Assembly: GCF_900103665.1 (NCBI RefSeq)
Contig: NZ_FNGY01000006.1
Coordinates: 434,001 to 498,000 of the forward strand
DNA length: 64,000 nucleotides
From: Pedobacter steynii
GTDB lineage: Bacteria > Bacteroidota > Bacteroidia > Sphingobacteriales > Sphingobacteriaceae
Reading direction: 5' to 3'
In this document: positions 51,219 to 60,154 of the stretch, in pieces
Layout of the letters: every line of letters begins with the position of its first letter
How positions within the stretch are numbered: position 1 is the first letter of the stretch
The notes under the pieces: model-generated
Told to the model about the DNA's origin: nothing
Seen by the model: only the letters and a program-made list of their open reading frames with translations
Databases searched by the model: none
Position numbers and translations under genes: made by a program

Positions 51219-53051
51219 ATGAAAAGAAGAATCATTACAGCCTGGATACTCCTGGGCAGCGCTTTTAGCTATTCTGAGGGCTATTCGCAAAACATTACAC
51301 AGCAGCAACAAGCTTTTCAGGGCATAATTGGCAGGACCCTTGCGGATTCCAAAGAATCCTGGACAAAGCCGGTTAAGGCTCCTGCAGGATCACCAAATGT
51401 GCTCTGGATTTTGCTCGATGACGTGGGCTTTGGGGCTACGAGTACATTGGGTGGAGTGATCAATACCCCTACTTTTGATAGCCTGGCCCATCAGGGGTTG
51501 ACCTATACCAATTTTCATACAACAGCCATATGTGCGCCTACAAGATCCGCACTGCTTACCGGGCGGAACAGTCATTCTGTACACATGGGGGGATTTGCTC
51601 ATGTGGCGATGTCGGCCGGATTTCCAGGTTACGATGGCCGCATCCCTTCGGATAAAGGTACAGTAGCAGAAATCCTCCGCGAAAACGGATACAATACTTT
51701 TGCAGTAGGGAAATATGGATTGACACCTGATGAGGATGCGACAGATGCCGGACCTTTTGACCGATGGCCAACCGGAAAAGGTTTCGATCATTTCTTCGGC
51801 TTCCTGGGTTCCGCAACAGATCAGTATAAGCCCGACCTGGTGGAAGACAATGCACATGTTCAACCGGATGGCAGGCACCTGAACGAGCAGATCACTGATA
51901 GAGCAATCAGCTTTATTGAAAGACAGCAAAAGGCCAATTCCGGAAAACCTTTCTTCCTGTATTATGCACCCGGTGCCACCCATTCCCCACATCAGGTGGC
52001 TACAGAATGGAGTGACCTTTATAAAGGTAAATTTGATAAAGGCTGGGATGTTTTCAGAGATGAGGTCTTCAAAAGACAAAAGCAACTGGGAATTATTCCA
52101 GCCAATGCAGTATTACCAGCGCGAAATTCAAATATAAAGGCCTGGAATAAACTTCCCGAAGCCGAACGGAAGCTATATGCCCGTTTTATGGAGATCTATG
52201 CAGGGTACCTGAGCTATACTGACCACGAGGTTGGCCGGGTGATCAATTACCTGAAGGCCAGCAAACAATTGGAAAATACCCTGGTTTTTGTGATCATCGG
52301 CGACAATGGGGCGAGTAAAGAAGGAACCTTCAGCGGGACAATAGATTTACCAAGAGGAGCGACCAATAAGCTGAGCCAGCAGGAAATTATTAAGCATAAC
52401 CTGGAAGCTTCAGGAGAGATCGGAACACCCAAATCGATTCAGGGAAATTACCCTTTGGGATGGGCACAGGCATTAAACACGCCTTTCAAGCAATGGAAGC
52501 AAGATGCAAATTCGGAAGGAGGGACGAGAAATCCATTGATCGTTTTTTATCCTAAAGGCATAAAAGATAAAGGGAGTATCCGGACCCAATATGGTCATGT
52601 GATCGATTTGCTACCCACGACATTGGAATATACCGGCATTAAAGCACCTGAGTACATCAGGGGTATTAAACAGGATTCAATACAGGGAACCTCCCTGGTC
52701 TATTCTTTTGCGGATGCAAAAGCAGCTTCACAACACCGCATTCAGCATTATTATATTTTTGGCGCAAGGTCAATTTATAAAGATGGCTGGAAGGCCGCAC
52801 TTTCTTACCATCCGGACTTGCTGGATTTGTCGAACAACAAGGAGGGGCTGCCAAAAAACTATGTGGAGAATGTTTGGGAGCTGTATAACCTGAATGAAGA
52901 TTTTAATGAACGCATTGACCTGGCAAAGAAAAATCCGGCAAAACTGGAAGAGCTGAAGGCGCTGTTTGAAGTTCAGGCGAAGAAATTTAACCTTTATCCG
53001 TACATCACCTGGGACGATGTATATAACACCAGGATTCATAAGAACTACTAA
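51219..53051 (+). CDS. secreted Cys-type sulfatase 2
   Basis: 610 residues; signal peptide near residues 1-23. Core motif NVLWILLDDVGFGATS gives metal ligands Asp67 and Asp68; the formylglycine site is CAPTR at 105-109 (Cys105) followed by SALLTG. Its length and the TAICAPTRSALLTGRNSHS pattern are like the Pseudomonas-type arylsulfatases rather than sulfatase 1, so the two enzymes probably hydrolyse different sulfate esters. It is the last gene of the operon, 11 bases after the rhodanese-thioredoxin gene, and is followed by a terminator. Confidence 0.93.
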   Translation: MKRRIITAWILLGSAFSYSEGYSQNITQQQQAFQGIIGRTLADSKESWTKPVKAPAGSPNVLWILLDDVGFGATSTLGGVINTPTFDSLAHQGLTYTNFHTTAICAPTRSALLTGRNSHSVHMGGFAHVAMSAGFPGYDGRIPSDKGTVAEILRENGYNTFAVGKYGLTPDEDATDAGPFDRWPTGKGFDHFFGFLGSATDQYKPDLVEDNAHVQPDGRHLNEQITDRAISFIERQQKANSGKPFFLYYAPGATHSPHQVATEWSDLYKGKFDKGWDVFRDEVFKRQKQLGIIPANAVLPARNSNIKAWNKLPEAERKLYARFMEIYAGYLSYTDHEVGRVINYLKASKQLENTLVFVIIGDNGASKEGTFSGTIDLPRGATNKLSQQEIIKHNLEASGEIGTPKSIQGNYPLGWAQALNTPFKQWKQDANSEGGTRNPLIVFYPKGIKDKGSIRTQYGHVIDLLPTTLEYTGIKAPEYIRGIKQDSIQGTSLVYSFADAKAASQHRIQHYYIFGARSIYKDGWKAALSYHPDLLDLSNNKEGLPKNYVENVWELYNLNEDFNERIDLAKKNPAKLEELKALFEVQAKKFNLYPYITWDDVYNTRIHKNY

Positions 53052-53069
53052 ACCACCTAAACTAAGAAC

Positions 53070-53111
53070 AAGGCTGTATCATGAATTTATGATCAGCCTT
53101 TTCTTTATTTT
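53070..53111 (+). terminator. terminator of the sulfatase operon
   Basis: AAGGCTG-T-ATCAT (53070-53082), loop GAATTT, ATGAT-CAGCCTT (53089-53100), with one bulged T, followed by a T-rich run to 53111. Confidence 0.8.
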
Positions 53112-53123
53112 AATCTTCAGGAA

Positions 53124-53540
53124 CTATTTTTCTTTTGACTCCATTCTAACCATACATCGTACTTCAACATTGCTCAGGTATACTTCGACACAATAACCCT
53201 GAGGGTCTAAGCCGGGAGTGTCCAATAGCGATTTAAATTCACAGCCGATGAGTTCCGGGGCTTTCATATAATCCCTTAGAATGGAACTGATGTAAGTCCC
53301 TTTTTTCAGTACTAATGATGGACAACCGTATTTTTCAGCTTCCCCTTCATAGGATTCTTCTACACCAGCACGGTAAACGATGGGTCCACCCTCTGGTCTT
53401 GAAATTCCATAAAGGGTCCTTTTCTTGCTTAAAGGGACCAATCTCCCTAATTCCTGGTAAGCCGCAGGAATGCCTTCAGGAAAGGAGGATGCGGTTACAT
53501 AAAAGATTTTAACGTCCTTGTCTAAGTTGTATTTTTCCAT
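53124..53540 (-). CDS. small protein resembling a GyrI-like effector-binding domain
   Basis: 138 residues, no signal peptide. YGISRPEGGPIVYRAGVEES, the GxY-containing CPSLVLKKGTYISSILRDYM and DPQGYCVEVYLSNVEVRCMV resemble the GyrI/AraC-ligand-binding superfamily, whose members bind small molecules. There is no DNA-binding domain, so it is a stand-alone binding protein. Only family-level recognition is offered. It is convergent with the sulfatase operon. Confidence 0.65.
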   Translation of the reverse strand: MEKYNLDKDVKIFYVTASSFPEGIPAAYQELGRLVPLSKKRTLYGISRPEGGPIVYRAGVEESYEGEAEKYGCPSLVLKKGTYISSILRDYMKAPELIGCEFKSLLDTPGLDPQGYCVEVYLSNVEVRCMVRMESKEK

Positions 53541-53703
53541 GATGTTTTGCTTTTGGTCTATACAAACTTAGCGATTGAAGGTAAAAACTGAACTGTGTAA
53601 ACGCGACAAATGCAAGGGGTAATTTCGACAACCAGGGAGGTGTTTTTTTGTTTGCTAATATTTTTAGTTAAATTGCGGAGCTGAATTTGAAAAGAATAGG
53701 AAA

Positions 53704-54312
53704 ATGGAGCAATTGAGCTTTTTTAAGGAAGAAGGACAAACACCTGGATTGCCGGTTTCGTTGCTGGATTATCGGCCGGAATTGTTCAGTCAGGAAGAAG
53801 GCGAAAGGTTGATGGAGCGGCTGATCAGGGATTCGGAATGGAAACACCGGGTCGTAAAAATGTATGATAAAGAGGTGATCACGCCGAGGTTAACCGCATG
53901 GTATGGTGATCCGGAGGCCTACAACTATACCATACTTGGGAAATCGGCTCCTTTGCCCTGGACAGCGGACCTGCTCATGATTCGAAGAAAAGTGGAGTTG
54001 ATCGCCGGGATTTCTTTTAACAGTGTGCTTTTAAATTATTACCGGGATGGCAATGACTCTGTGGCCTGGCATAGCGACAACGAAAAAGCCCTGGGTACTC
54101 ATCCGGTGATTGCTTCTGTCAGTTTCGGACAGGTCCGTAATTTTGACATCCGCAACAAAACAGATCATGGTCTGAAATATGCTATAAGGCTGGAACATGG
54201 TTCATTGCTGATCATGAAAGGTGATTTACAGGCCAATTGGGACCATCGCATTGCAAAATCTACAAAACCAATGAAAGGAAGACTGAACCTCACCTTCAGG
54301 GTCGTGATTTAA
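53704..54312 (+). CDS. alkB: AlkB-type alpha-ketoglutarate-dependent DNA repair dioxygenase
   Basis: 202 residues. The iron ligands are His123 and Asp125 (WHSDNE) and His181 (WDHRI), and the 2-oxoglutarate motif RLNLTFR is at 193-199, exactly the RxNxTFR signature. AlkB proteins oxidatively remove methyl groups from alkylated bases. The protein is of ALKBH2/3-like length. The gene is a single unit; no Ada regulator is nearby. Confidence 0.92.
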   Translation: MEQLSFFKEEGQTPGLPVSLLDYRPELFSQEEGERLMERLIRDSEWKHRVVKMYDKEVITPRLTAWYGDPEAYNYTILGKSAPLPWTADLLMIRRKVELIAGISFNSVLLNYYRDGNDSVAWHSDNEKALGTHPVIASVSFGQVRNFDIRNKTDHGLKYAIRLEHGSLLIMKGDLQANWDHRIAKSTKPMKGRLNLTFRVVI

Positions 54313-54325
54313 GGGGGGAGAGAAA

Positions 54326-55414
54326 TCAGGTATCTAATAAGTGCACTAATTCTGTTTCTTCCAGAACAATGCGTGCAGGACCGGATTCAGGATTGGATTT
54401 CCATTTAACGAGTTTGATTTTCCCACCTTCCAGCTCTATTCCGGTAATGTCTCCATCGTTAAAACAGCAGCAACCGGTATTAAAATACGTGTTTTTAGAA
54501 TAGTCCAATCTGGGGGAGGTGTCTCCACTGATTTTTCCAGCGGCCAGTTCTGCATTTATCTTTTGGATTTCTGCCTGATCTCCCTTTTTTTTTGCTGCTT
54601 CCAGCCGGATATAAGTCCGTTCCAGGTGTGTTAATGAATTGAATACCGGTTGATGGGTATGCCCGGTAATCAGGGCAAGTCCGGATTGTTTGGCGGTCCA
54701 GTCGTACATAATGGCATTGTGTGCAGATTTCAATTGATTGTCGTAAGCCGGGGTATTTGGATTAATGCGCAGGTAGGCCTGGAGCGGACCCCATACATTG
54801 GAAACAAACCATTTGCTAAACCAGTTTCCATCGCTTTGCAAATCTCCCTGATGACCATGGGTCATAAAGATGGACAGCAGCTGATCTTTAATGGGAATGC
54901 GCAAAATGACACCCTCATAGATTTTTATCTTTTGCCCATAGACCTTTTCAAGGGTAAAACCTGCAAGAGGATCGTTGTCCCAATACAGGTCATGGTTGCC
55001 AAATATTTTAATGAAAGCATTTCTTTTTAGAAATAGCTTTTCCTGCTCAAAGGTCGCTTTGTTATTCCTGATGACGCCGAGAAGCGTATTCTTCCAAAGT
55101 TCTTCACTGTCGCCCAAACTGCAAAAAAGATAATTCTGCGCATTGTAATAGCTAAGTGCTGCGAGGTAATTCTTTTCGGAAAGGACAAAGTCATCGCTGT
55201 AGTTCCTGCTGCCTTTATGCTGATCGGAAAAGATGATGAGCTTGTCGGAGTGGTCGAAATCTATCAGCTGGCCACGCTTACCGGGTTCTTTTTGGATCTT
55301 ATTGAACAAGGCTGTTAAAGCATCGTGCACCCGTTGCTGATCCGGTCTGGAGGAATATTTATTGGCCAGTCTGATGATCGGCCCGGTAAACAGCCTTTGT
55401 AAAAATTTGCGCAT
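54326..55414 (-). CDS. calcineurin-like metallophosphoesterase
   Basis: 362 residues without a clear signal peptide. All metal motifs are present: SDQH (Asp64, His66), GDSEE (Asp102), GNHD (140-142), MTHGH (His186, His188) and GHTH (His252, His254). Between the last two motifs lies a helical insert, and the C-terminal part contains a triple Cys (NTGCCCFNDGD). It hydrolyses a phosphomonoester or diester; the substrate is unknown. The DapB-like gene lies 33 bases upstream on the same strand, so the two may be co-transcribed. Confidence 0.85.
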   Translation of the reverse strand: MRKFLQRLFTGPIIRLANKYSSRPDQQRVHDALTALFNKIQKEPGKRGQLIDFDHSDKLIIFSDQHKGSRNYSDDFVLSEKNYLAALSYYNAQNYLFCSLGDSEELWKNTLLGVIRNNKATFEQEKLFLKRNAFIKIFGNHDLYWDNDPLAGFTLEKVYGQKIKIYEGVILRIPIKDQLLSIFMTHGHQGDLQSDGNWFSKWFVSNVWGPLQAYLRINPNTPAYDNQLKSAHNAIMYDWTAKQSGLALITGHTHQPVFNSLTHLERTYIRLEAAKKKGDQAEIQKINAELAAGKISGDTSPRLDYSKNTYFNTGCCCFNDGDITGIELEGGKIKLVKWKSNPESGPARIVLEETELVHLLDT

Positions 55415-55447
55415 ATATAATTGGAACAGGAAATTTTGCTTATTGTT

Positions 55448-56257
55448 TTAATCGATTACGCTATCCAGACCTCTTTTCAACCCGGTAAAGGAGCCAACTT
55501 TTTTAATCGCCAGAAAAGCACCTGTCACATAAGGTTTCGAGCTGTTGCCGGCCTCATGTTTCAAGGTCAGTTTTTCATCGGGCATGCCAAATATGGCTTC
55601 CAGCGAAATGACAAATCCGGGAAGCCTCAGGGAATGAACCCGGGTGCCGTTTATATCCGCTCCTCTGGTCTCTTTTACACCTTGAGTGTGCTCCATAGAA
55701 ACCTGTAGTTCCTGTTTTTTAACCTGCGATAAACGGTAAGCCAATTCCCTCGCACTCCCACTCGGAGCATCAATTTTTCCGGCGCTGGCATAATCGATGA
55801 TTTCCCAGTTAGACATGTACCGGGCTGCCATTTCTGCAAACTTATTCAACAGTACGACACTGATTGCAAAATTGCCGACTGCAAGTACGGATTGCTGATG
55901 CGCTGCAGCCTTGATCCCTATTTCTTCATAATCTTCATCACTCAGACCGGAGGTGCCCACCACCACATTTACACCTTTGGCAATGGCTGTCAGGATATGA
56001 TGTTTTGCAACGCCGGGTTTGGTATATTCGACCAAAACATCACAGGGAACCGTTAAGGCTTCTTCTATGGTAGCGAAAACAGGGATTTTGGTCCCCGCAA
56101 TATCCAATACCTCATTTAAACTTTTTCCGGCGTGCTGGCGGGAAATTGCCGCTACCAGCTCCAGTTCTCCTGAAACTGCAATTGCTTTAGCGAGTTCTGA
56201 GCCTGCCCATCCGGTTGCTCCGGCTACACATACTTTTATTTTCGATTGATTTGCCAT
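55448..56257 (-). CDS. DapB-like dihydrodipicolinate reductase homologue with altered active site
   Basis: 269 residues. The Rossmann nucleotide motif (CVAGATGWAGSEL, near 10-22) and the DapB middle and end segments (GTSGLSDEDY, NFAISVVLL, KIDAPSGSA, SLRLPGFVISLEAIFG) identify the family. However, the catalytic segment that reads EAHHRHKVDAPSG in E. coli reads DYASAGKIDAPSG here: both His residues are lost while Lys161 remains. It may therefore act on another substrate than the lysine-pathway intermediate, or be a divergent DapB. It precedes the metallophosphoesterase gene by 33 bases. A second, canonical dapB elsewhere in the genome would settle it. Confidence 0.78.
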   Translation of the reverse strand: MANQSKIKVCVAGATGWAGSELAKAIAVSGELELVAAISRQHAGKSLNEVLDIAGTKIPVFATIEEALTVPCDVLVEYTKPGVAKHHILTAIAKGVNVVVGTSGLSDEDYEEIGIKAAAHQQSVLAVGNFAISVVLLNKFAEMAARYMSNWEIIDYASAGKIDAPSGSARELAYRLSQVKKQELQVSMEHTQGVKETRGADINGTRVHSLRLPGFVISLEAIFGMPDEKLTLKHEAGNSSKPYVTGAFLAIKKVGSFTGLKRGLDSVID

Positions 56258-56303
56258 TTGTTTTAAATTAAAAGCTTGATTTATCGTTGCTGATCGTTAA
56301 TGC

Positions 56304-56792
56304 TTAGGTTTCGGCGATTCCTGCTATGGCAACGATTTTGTTGTTTTCTAACCTTATTTCCAATCCGTGTTCTGTGTCTATGCCATATCTGATTGGGATT
56401 TGCAAGGTATGGTTATCCAGAACCCGGATATAGTTGATCTCTTTTAAATGTTGAAAATGTTTGCCTGGGGTGTTGAGGTTTAGAGGTGGTTCTCCGGATT
56501 TTGCTTCATCCTCAAAATAATGTGCATACAGTTTCTGGTACCTGTTGAACGTTTGTTCTTTGATGTCTATGATAATCGCATCCAGATGTTCAAGAAAGCT
56601 GGAAAAGGTTGTGGCATAGGCATTCAGTTCTTCCCCGTCCGGAGGGGTATCTATCTCTTCTCCCTCCTCATCAAACTCTTCTCCTAAAAATACTGTTACT
56701 TTCTGCTCAAAATGTGGAATGTCGAAGGTCTTTTCCGCAGAAAAGCCAGCCCAGTCTGCCGCTACTTCTCCCCAAAATTTATGTTTCTTCAT
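56304..56792 (-). CDS. acidic DUF6985-like hypothetical protein
   Basis: 162 residues, strongly acidic (EEFDEEGEEIDTPPDGEELN), without signal peptide. FAEKT-like beta strands, a helical middle (FSSFLEHLDAIIIDIKEQTF) and the C-terminal YIRVLDNHTLQIPIRYGIDT segment resemble the DUF2004/DUF6985 group, some members of which occur as immunity proteins. No toxin gene is next to it, so no such role is claimed. It lies 46 bases upstream of the DapB-like gene on the same strand. Confidence 0.65.
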   Translation of the reverse strand: MKKHKFWGEVAADWAGFSAEKTFDIPHFEQKVTVFLGEEFDEEGEEIDTPPDGEELNAYATTFSSFLEHLDAIIIDIKEQTFNRYQKLYAHYFEDEAKSGEPPLNLNTPGKHFQHLKEINYIRVLDNHTLQIPIRYGIDTEHGLEIRLENNKIVAIAGIAET

Positions 56793-56952
56793 ATGCTATA
56801 TTGTTTTGATAACTAAGTACAAGGTAGGATTTCGCCTGAGGAGAAAATAACGGTTTAATAGGGAATTGTCAGATATGACATTTCGCTGTGGCTAACAGTG
56901 CCCGGTTACGATTTAAGCCCTGAAAGCCAATGTTATCAATCTGTTAATATTC

Positions 56953-56989
56953 GTAAACATAGGTGTACTTATACTAAACTTATGTTTAC
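56953..56989. promoter_or_regulatory. 9-bp inverted repeat upstream of the alkaline-phosphatase-fold gene
   Basis: GTAAACATA (56953-56961) and TATGTTTAC (56981-56989) are exact complements separated by 19 bases, about 75 bases before the start codon. It may be an operator or an RNA hairpin in the leader. Confidence 0.4.
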
Positions 56990-57061
56990 CTTTAGGATAC
57001 TGATCTCTTTAATCATCCCTATTAAAGAAGAGCTGTTTAAGGAAAATAAACACAAAAAATT

Positions 57062-58714
57062 ATGAGAAAAGTAAACCGAATTCAACCTATTCTATTGCTC
57101 ATCCTGTGTTTTGCAGGAGTTATTTCCAGTTGTAAGCGGGACAGCAGTACCGACAGTCCGGGAACAGATGTCAGCCCTAAAGCCAGGAAAGTATTGTTCA
57201 TTGGTATCGACGGATTGGTCTGGAGAACACTCACTGCGGCAAATGCACCAACTTTAAAAGCTTTGATGGATAGCTCCTGGACAAGTACAAATGCTTTGGC
57301 AGAAACCCCAACCTGGAGTGCAAACGGATGGGCTGCGCTATTAACCGGAACGGGGGTAGCAAAACATAAGGCAAATGAAAACTCTTTTGCAAATGCTGAT
57401 TTCGCAACCTATCCTTCCTTTTTTCATGCCTTAAAAACAGCGCTTCCAACGGCAAGAACAGGAGCAATTGTTACATGGGGACCTATTAACGACAAAATTA
57501 TTGCAACCAATGACATTAGCTTTAAAATAAAAGGAGCAGATGATAACCAGACGGAAGCAAGCCTCATCAATGAATTGAGTACGAACAATCCGGATGTCTT
57601 GTTCAGTCATTTTGATGATGTTGATCATGCCGGACATGCGTATAATTTTAAACCGGAAACCCCGGAATATGTTGCTGCAGTTACCCTTACAGATAAACGT
57701 GTGGAAAGGATTATCAAAGCACTTAAAGCAAGGTCAAATTATAAAAATGAAGATTGGCTGATCGTTGTTGCTACAGATCATGGTGGCGACAATTCACATG
57801 GAGGGAGTAGCTATAAGGAGCAAAATGCTTTTATTATTCTGAACAATAAGGCCATCAGTCCGACAGTAGTTGCAGGGGAACCTGAAGTCACTATCGAAAC
57901 AAAGCCCAACAGGATCAATACCTTGAATTTCCAAAAGGATGTTTACGCAGAATTACCTGCTTTATCCGCTCTTGACCTAAGTGCAGCCGGGAGCTTTACC
58001 CTTGAATTCAGGGTCCGGGCAACTGCTGTAAACAGTGATCCGGTGATCATGGGAAATAAAAACTGGGCCAGTGGCAGAAATAAAGGCATTATCATTTCAA
58101 ATAACGGTGGAACGATCAGGGCAAATTTCGGCGATGGGACTACGAACAGGCTTGATGTTGATGGCGTTGATCTTAGGGATCAGAACTGGCACCATGTCGC
58201 CATTGTTGTCAACCGGACTTTACAAAAAGTAACGATGTATGATGGCGGAATACCTGTTGCGCAAGGAGATATCTCGAAGGTCGGGGACCTGCAAAGTGGT
58301 ACTACTTTTAAAATAGCACAGGATGGAACAGGGGTTTATAATCCTAATTTTACAGGTAACATCGCCGGAATCCGTGTTTTTAAAACTGCGGTTGGAGAAA
58401 CAGCCATCAGCAATTATGCTTTTATGGACCTGAACGACAGTCACCCTAACAAAAACGACTTGTTAATCTATGCTAAAGGAAACGATGGTACGGGGATCGT
58501 TTATGCAGGAAGCCTTGGCCTACCCGGGCTGACCATCAAAACAAATAACGGACTCGCAGCAACATGGGGGTATATTGCCGCTGCTGTATTTATCAAAAAA
58601 ACGACCAATCTTAAAGGTGCTCCGCATTTATACTCCGTTGCACCAACGATTCTTAAATTTTTGGGAATTGTCATTCCTGCAACCTACGATGGACAACCTT
58701 TGATTAACTTCTAA
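57062..58714 (+). CDS. alkaline-phosphatase-fold lipoprotein with LamG-like insertion
   Basis: 550 residues; lipoprotein signal ends VISSC (Cys24). Residues ~42-280 form a type I phosphodiesterase/nucleotide-pyrophosphatase core: FIGIDGL (Asp50), ETPTWSANGWAALLTG (nucleophile region about 81-96), HFDDVDHAGH and ATDHGGDNSHGG. Residues ~285-475 are a LamG/concanavalin-like beta-sandwich (SLTLEFRVRA-type strands, NWHHVAIVVNRTLQKVTMYD). The end, LYSVAPTILKFLGIVIP and DGQPL, belongs again to the phosphatase fold, so the LamG domain is inserted rather than appended. It likely acts on the cell surface or in the periplasm and binds a carbohydrate through the LamG domain. Confidence 0.87.
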   Translation: MRKVNRIQPILLLILCFAGVISSCKRDSSTDSPGTDVSPKARKVLFIGIDGLVWRTLTAANAPTLKALMDSSWTSTNALAETPTWSANGWAALLTGTGVAKHKANENSFANADFATYPSFFHALKTALPTARTGAIVTWGPINDKIIATNDISFKIKGADDNQTEASLINELSTNNPDVLFSHFDDVDHAGHAYNFKPETPEYVAAVTLTDKRVERIIKALKARSNYKNEDWLIVVATDHGGDNSHGGSSYKEQNAFIILNNKAISPTVVAGEPEVTIETKPNRINTLNFQKDVYAELPALSALDLSAAGSFTLEFRVRATAVNSDPVIMGNKNWASGRNKGIIISNNGGTIRANFGDGTTNRLDVDGVDLRDQNWHHVAIVVNRTLQKVTMYDGGIPVAQGDISKVGDLQSGTTFKIAQDGTGVYNPNFTGNIAGIRVFKTAVGETAISNYAFMDLNDSHPNKNDLLIYAKGNDGTGIVYAGSLGLPGLTIKTNNGLAATWGYIAAAVFIKKTTNLKGAPHLYSVAPTILKFLGIVIPATYDGQPLINF

Positions 58715-58727
58715 GGATTATTTCATA

Positions 58728-58768
58728 AAGCCGGATAAATTTGTAAATTCAAATCGTCCGGCTTTTTT
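58728..58768 (+). terminator. terminator after the phosphatase-LamG gene
   Basis: AAGCCGGA (58728-58735) pairs with TCCGGCTT (58757-58764), with an inner ATTTG/CAAAT stem (58739-58743, 58750-58754), followed by T residues to 58768. Confidence 0.88.
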
Positions 58769-58813
58769 GAAAACATGGTACTTGAGCCGGCGGTGTACCT
58801 TTACTTGTGATTC

Positions 58814-59350
58814 ATGTTTGTATTTGTAAAAGAAGCGTATCGGAATATAGTGCAGACTGGTTCTATCATTGAGAGTTCCCCCTACCTGGCGCGGAAAATG
58901 ATGCAGTTTATTGACTTTGAAAAGCCGCTTCAGCTGGTTGAGATGGGAGCAGGAAAGGGCAGCATCACGGGGCACCTGCTGGATAAGATGAATCCTCAAT
59001 CGAAATTATCGGGGTTTGAAATGAATACGGTGCTTTTTGAGGAATTGAAAAAAGAAGAGGATTATCGTTTTGTTCCCATTCACGATGATGTGATGAACAT
59101 TACGCAGTATTTCAAAGCCGGAAGCCTGGACTACATCATTTCAGGACTTCCACTGGCCAATATGGGCGGACTCAAAAAGGCTAGGCTATTGAATGATTGT
59201 TATCAATTGTTAAAGCCCGGAGGCTGTTACATCCAGTTTCAATATTGTAAAACAGACCTGGCATTGATCAAAAGGAGATTTGAACATGTGCATTGCGAAT
59301 TTACGTTATTGAATCTTCCCCCTGCGTTTATTTATTATGCCGAAAAATAA
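58814..59350 (+). CDS. class I SAM-dependent methyltransferase, phospholipid N-methyltransferase-like
   Basis: 178 residues. GSIIESSPYLARKMM at the N-terminus, motif I LVEMGAGKGSITGHLL, and SGLPLANM at the catalytic strand resemble the PmtA/rRNA-adenine-dimethylase-like group; the short length and the GLPL motif favour a phospholipid N-methyltransferase-like enzyme. The substrate is not determined. The next gene starts 30 bases downstream. Confidence 0.75.
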   Translation: MFVFVKEAYRNIVQTGSIIESSPYLARKMMQFIDFEKPLQLVEMGAGKGSITGHLLDKMNPQSKLSGFEMNTVLFEELKKEEDYRFVPIHDDVMNITQYFKAGSLDYIISGLPLANMGGLKKARLLNDCYQLLKPGGCYIQFQYCKTDLALIKRRFEHVHCEFTLLNLPPAFIYYAEK

Positions 59351-59380
59351 GAATACCTTTAGGCTTCTATTTAGCGCAAT

Positions 59381-60154
59381 ATGACAAGCTTATACTTTAA
59401 GAAAATAATAAATATCTCTCTAATGGCCGTAATCACGGCTTTATTGGTTCCTGTTGTTGCCTTTTCGCAGGAGGAACTTCCCTGGAAAGAAGCCAGTGCG
59501 AGCAGTCAGGCTTACCATAAATACCGGCAAAAAAGTACGATTCCTCCCTATGGATTGGCGAAAGTAAAAAAGTTGATTAGCGGAATCGTATATCTGGAAG
59601 GTGATGGGGACAACGGAACTTCTGGCCTGGGTAATAAAACTTATATGGCCCTCTCGCTTAGGGAAAAGTTTACTTACCACATGATTCATGCAGAAGTTTC
59701 CAGTCAGAATTGCGATGTGAGCCCACCGATTCTGGAGGAGGATAAGAAAATATTCGGGAATCTTCCCGATGCTTTTGACGAAGCTGCCTGGAGTGAAAGA
59801 CAGGAGAATTTCCTGCAGAGCAATAGAGATTCTGTACTGGCATTGATCAAGGCATCTGTTAGCCGGACAAATAGGGTTGGTTTAAATTATAAGGCCGCCA
59901 TTGTTCAGGTAAACGGAAAAGAGATCATCCCTTTCTTAATCGAAACCTACAAGCGTGATCAGAAAGATTATGATATCCTGACTGTATTGATGTTACTGAT
60001 GAAAAAAGGAGAATATAAACCCTTCATGACCTCCGCTTCATTCGTCAAATTATATGGCTCAAAAAGCACCTACCTTAGCTTTATCGACTACAATAAGGCC
60101 AATGAAGAGCTGATCATCAACCGGGCAACTGCATTTTACAATGGGCCTAGATAA
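59381..60154 (+). CDS. secreted hypothetical protein coupled to the FGE-like gene
   Basis: 257 residues with a signal peptide (ISLMAVITALLVPVVAFSQ). The mature protein has no recognisable motif; there are charged helical stretches (EEDKKIFGNLPDAFDEAAWS) and one Cys (NCDVSPP). I do not recognise the family. Its last 14 bases overlap the start of the FGE-like gene, so translation of the two is probably coupled and their functions may be connected. Confidence 0.78.
   Translation: MTSLYFKKIINISLMAVITALLVPVVAFSQEELPWKEASASSQAYHKYRQKSTIPPYGLAKVKKLISGIVYLEGDGDNGTSGLGNKTYMALSLREKFTYHMIHAEVSSQNCDVSPPILEEDKKIFGNLPDAFDEAAWSERQENFLQSNRDSVLALIKASVSRTNRVGLNYKAAIVQVNGKEIIPFLIETYKRDQKDYDILTVLMLLMKKGEYKPFMTSASFVKLYGSKSTYLSFIDYNKANEELIINRATAFYNGPR

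Noticed and set aside
51390-52085. 231-codon minus-strand frame opposite sulfatase 2
   Set aside because: It lies wholly inside a certain gene on the other strand and has no recognisable domain or start context.
54326-55414. Triple-Cys (GCCCF) in the metallophosphoesterase as a third Cys-codon leader
   Set aside because: The Cys codons are internal to a 362-residue enzyme, not in a leader peptide.
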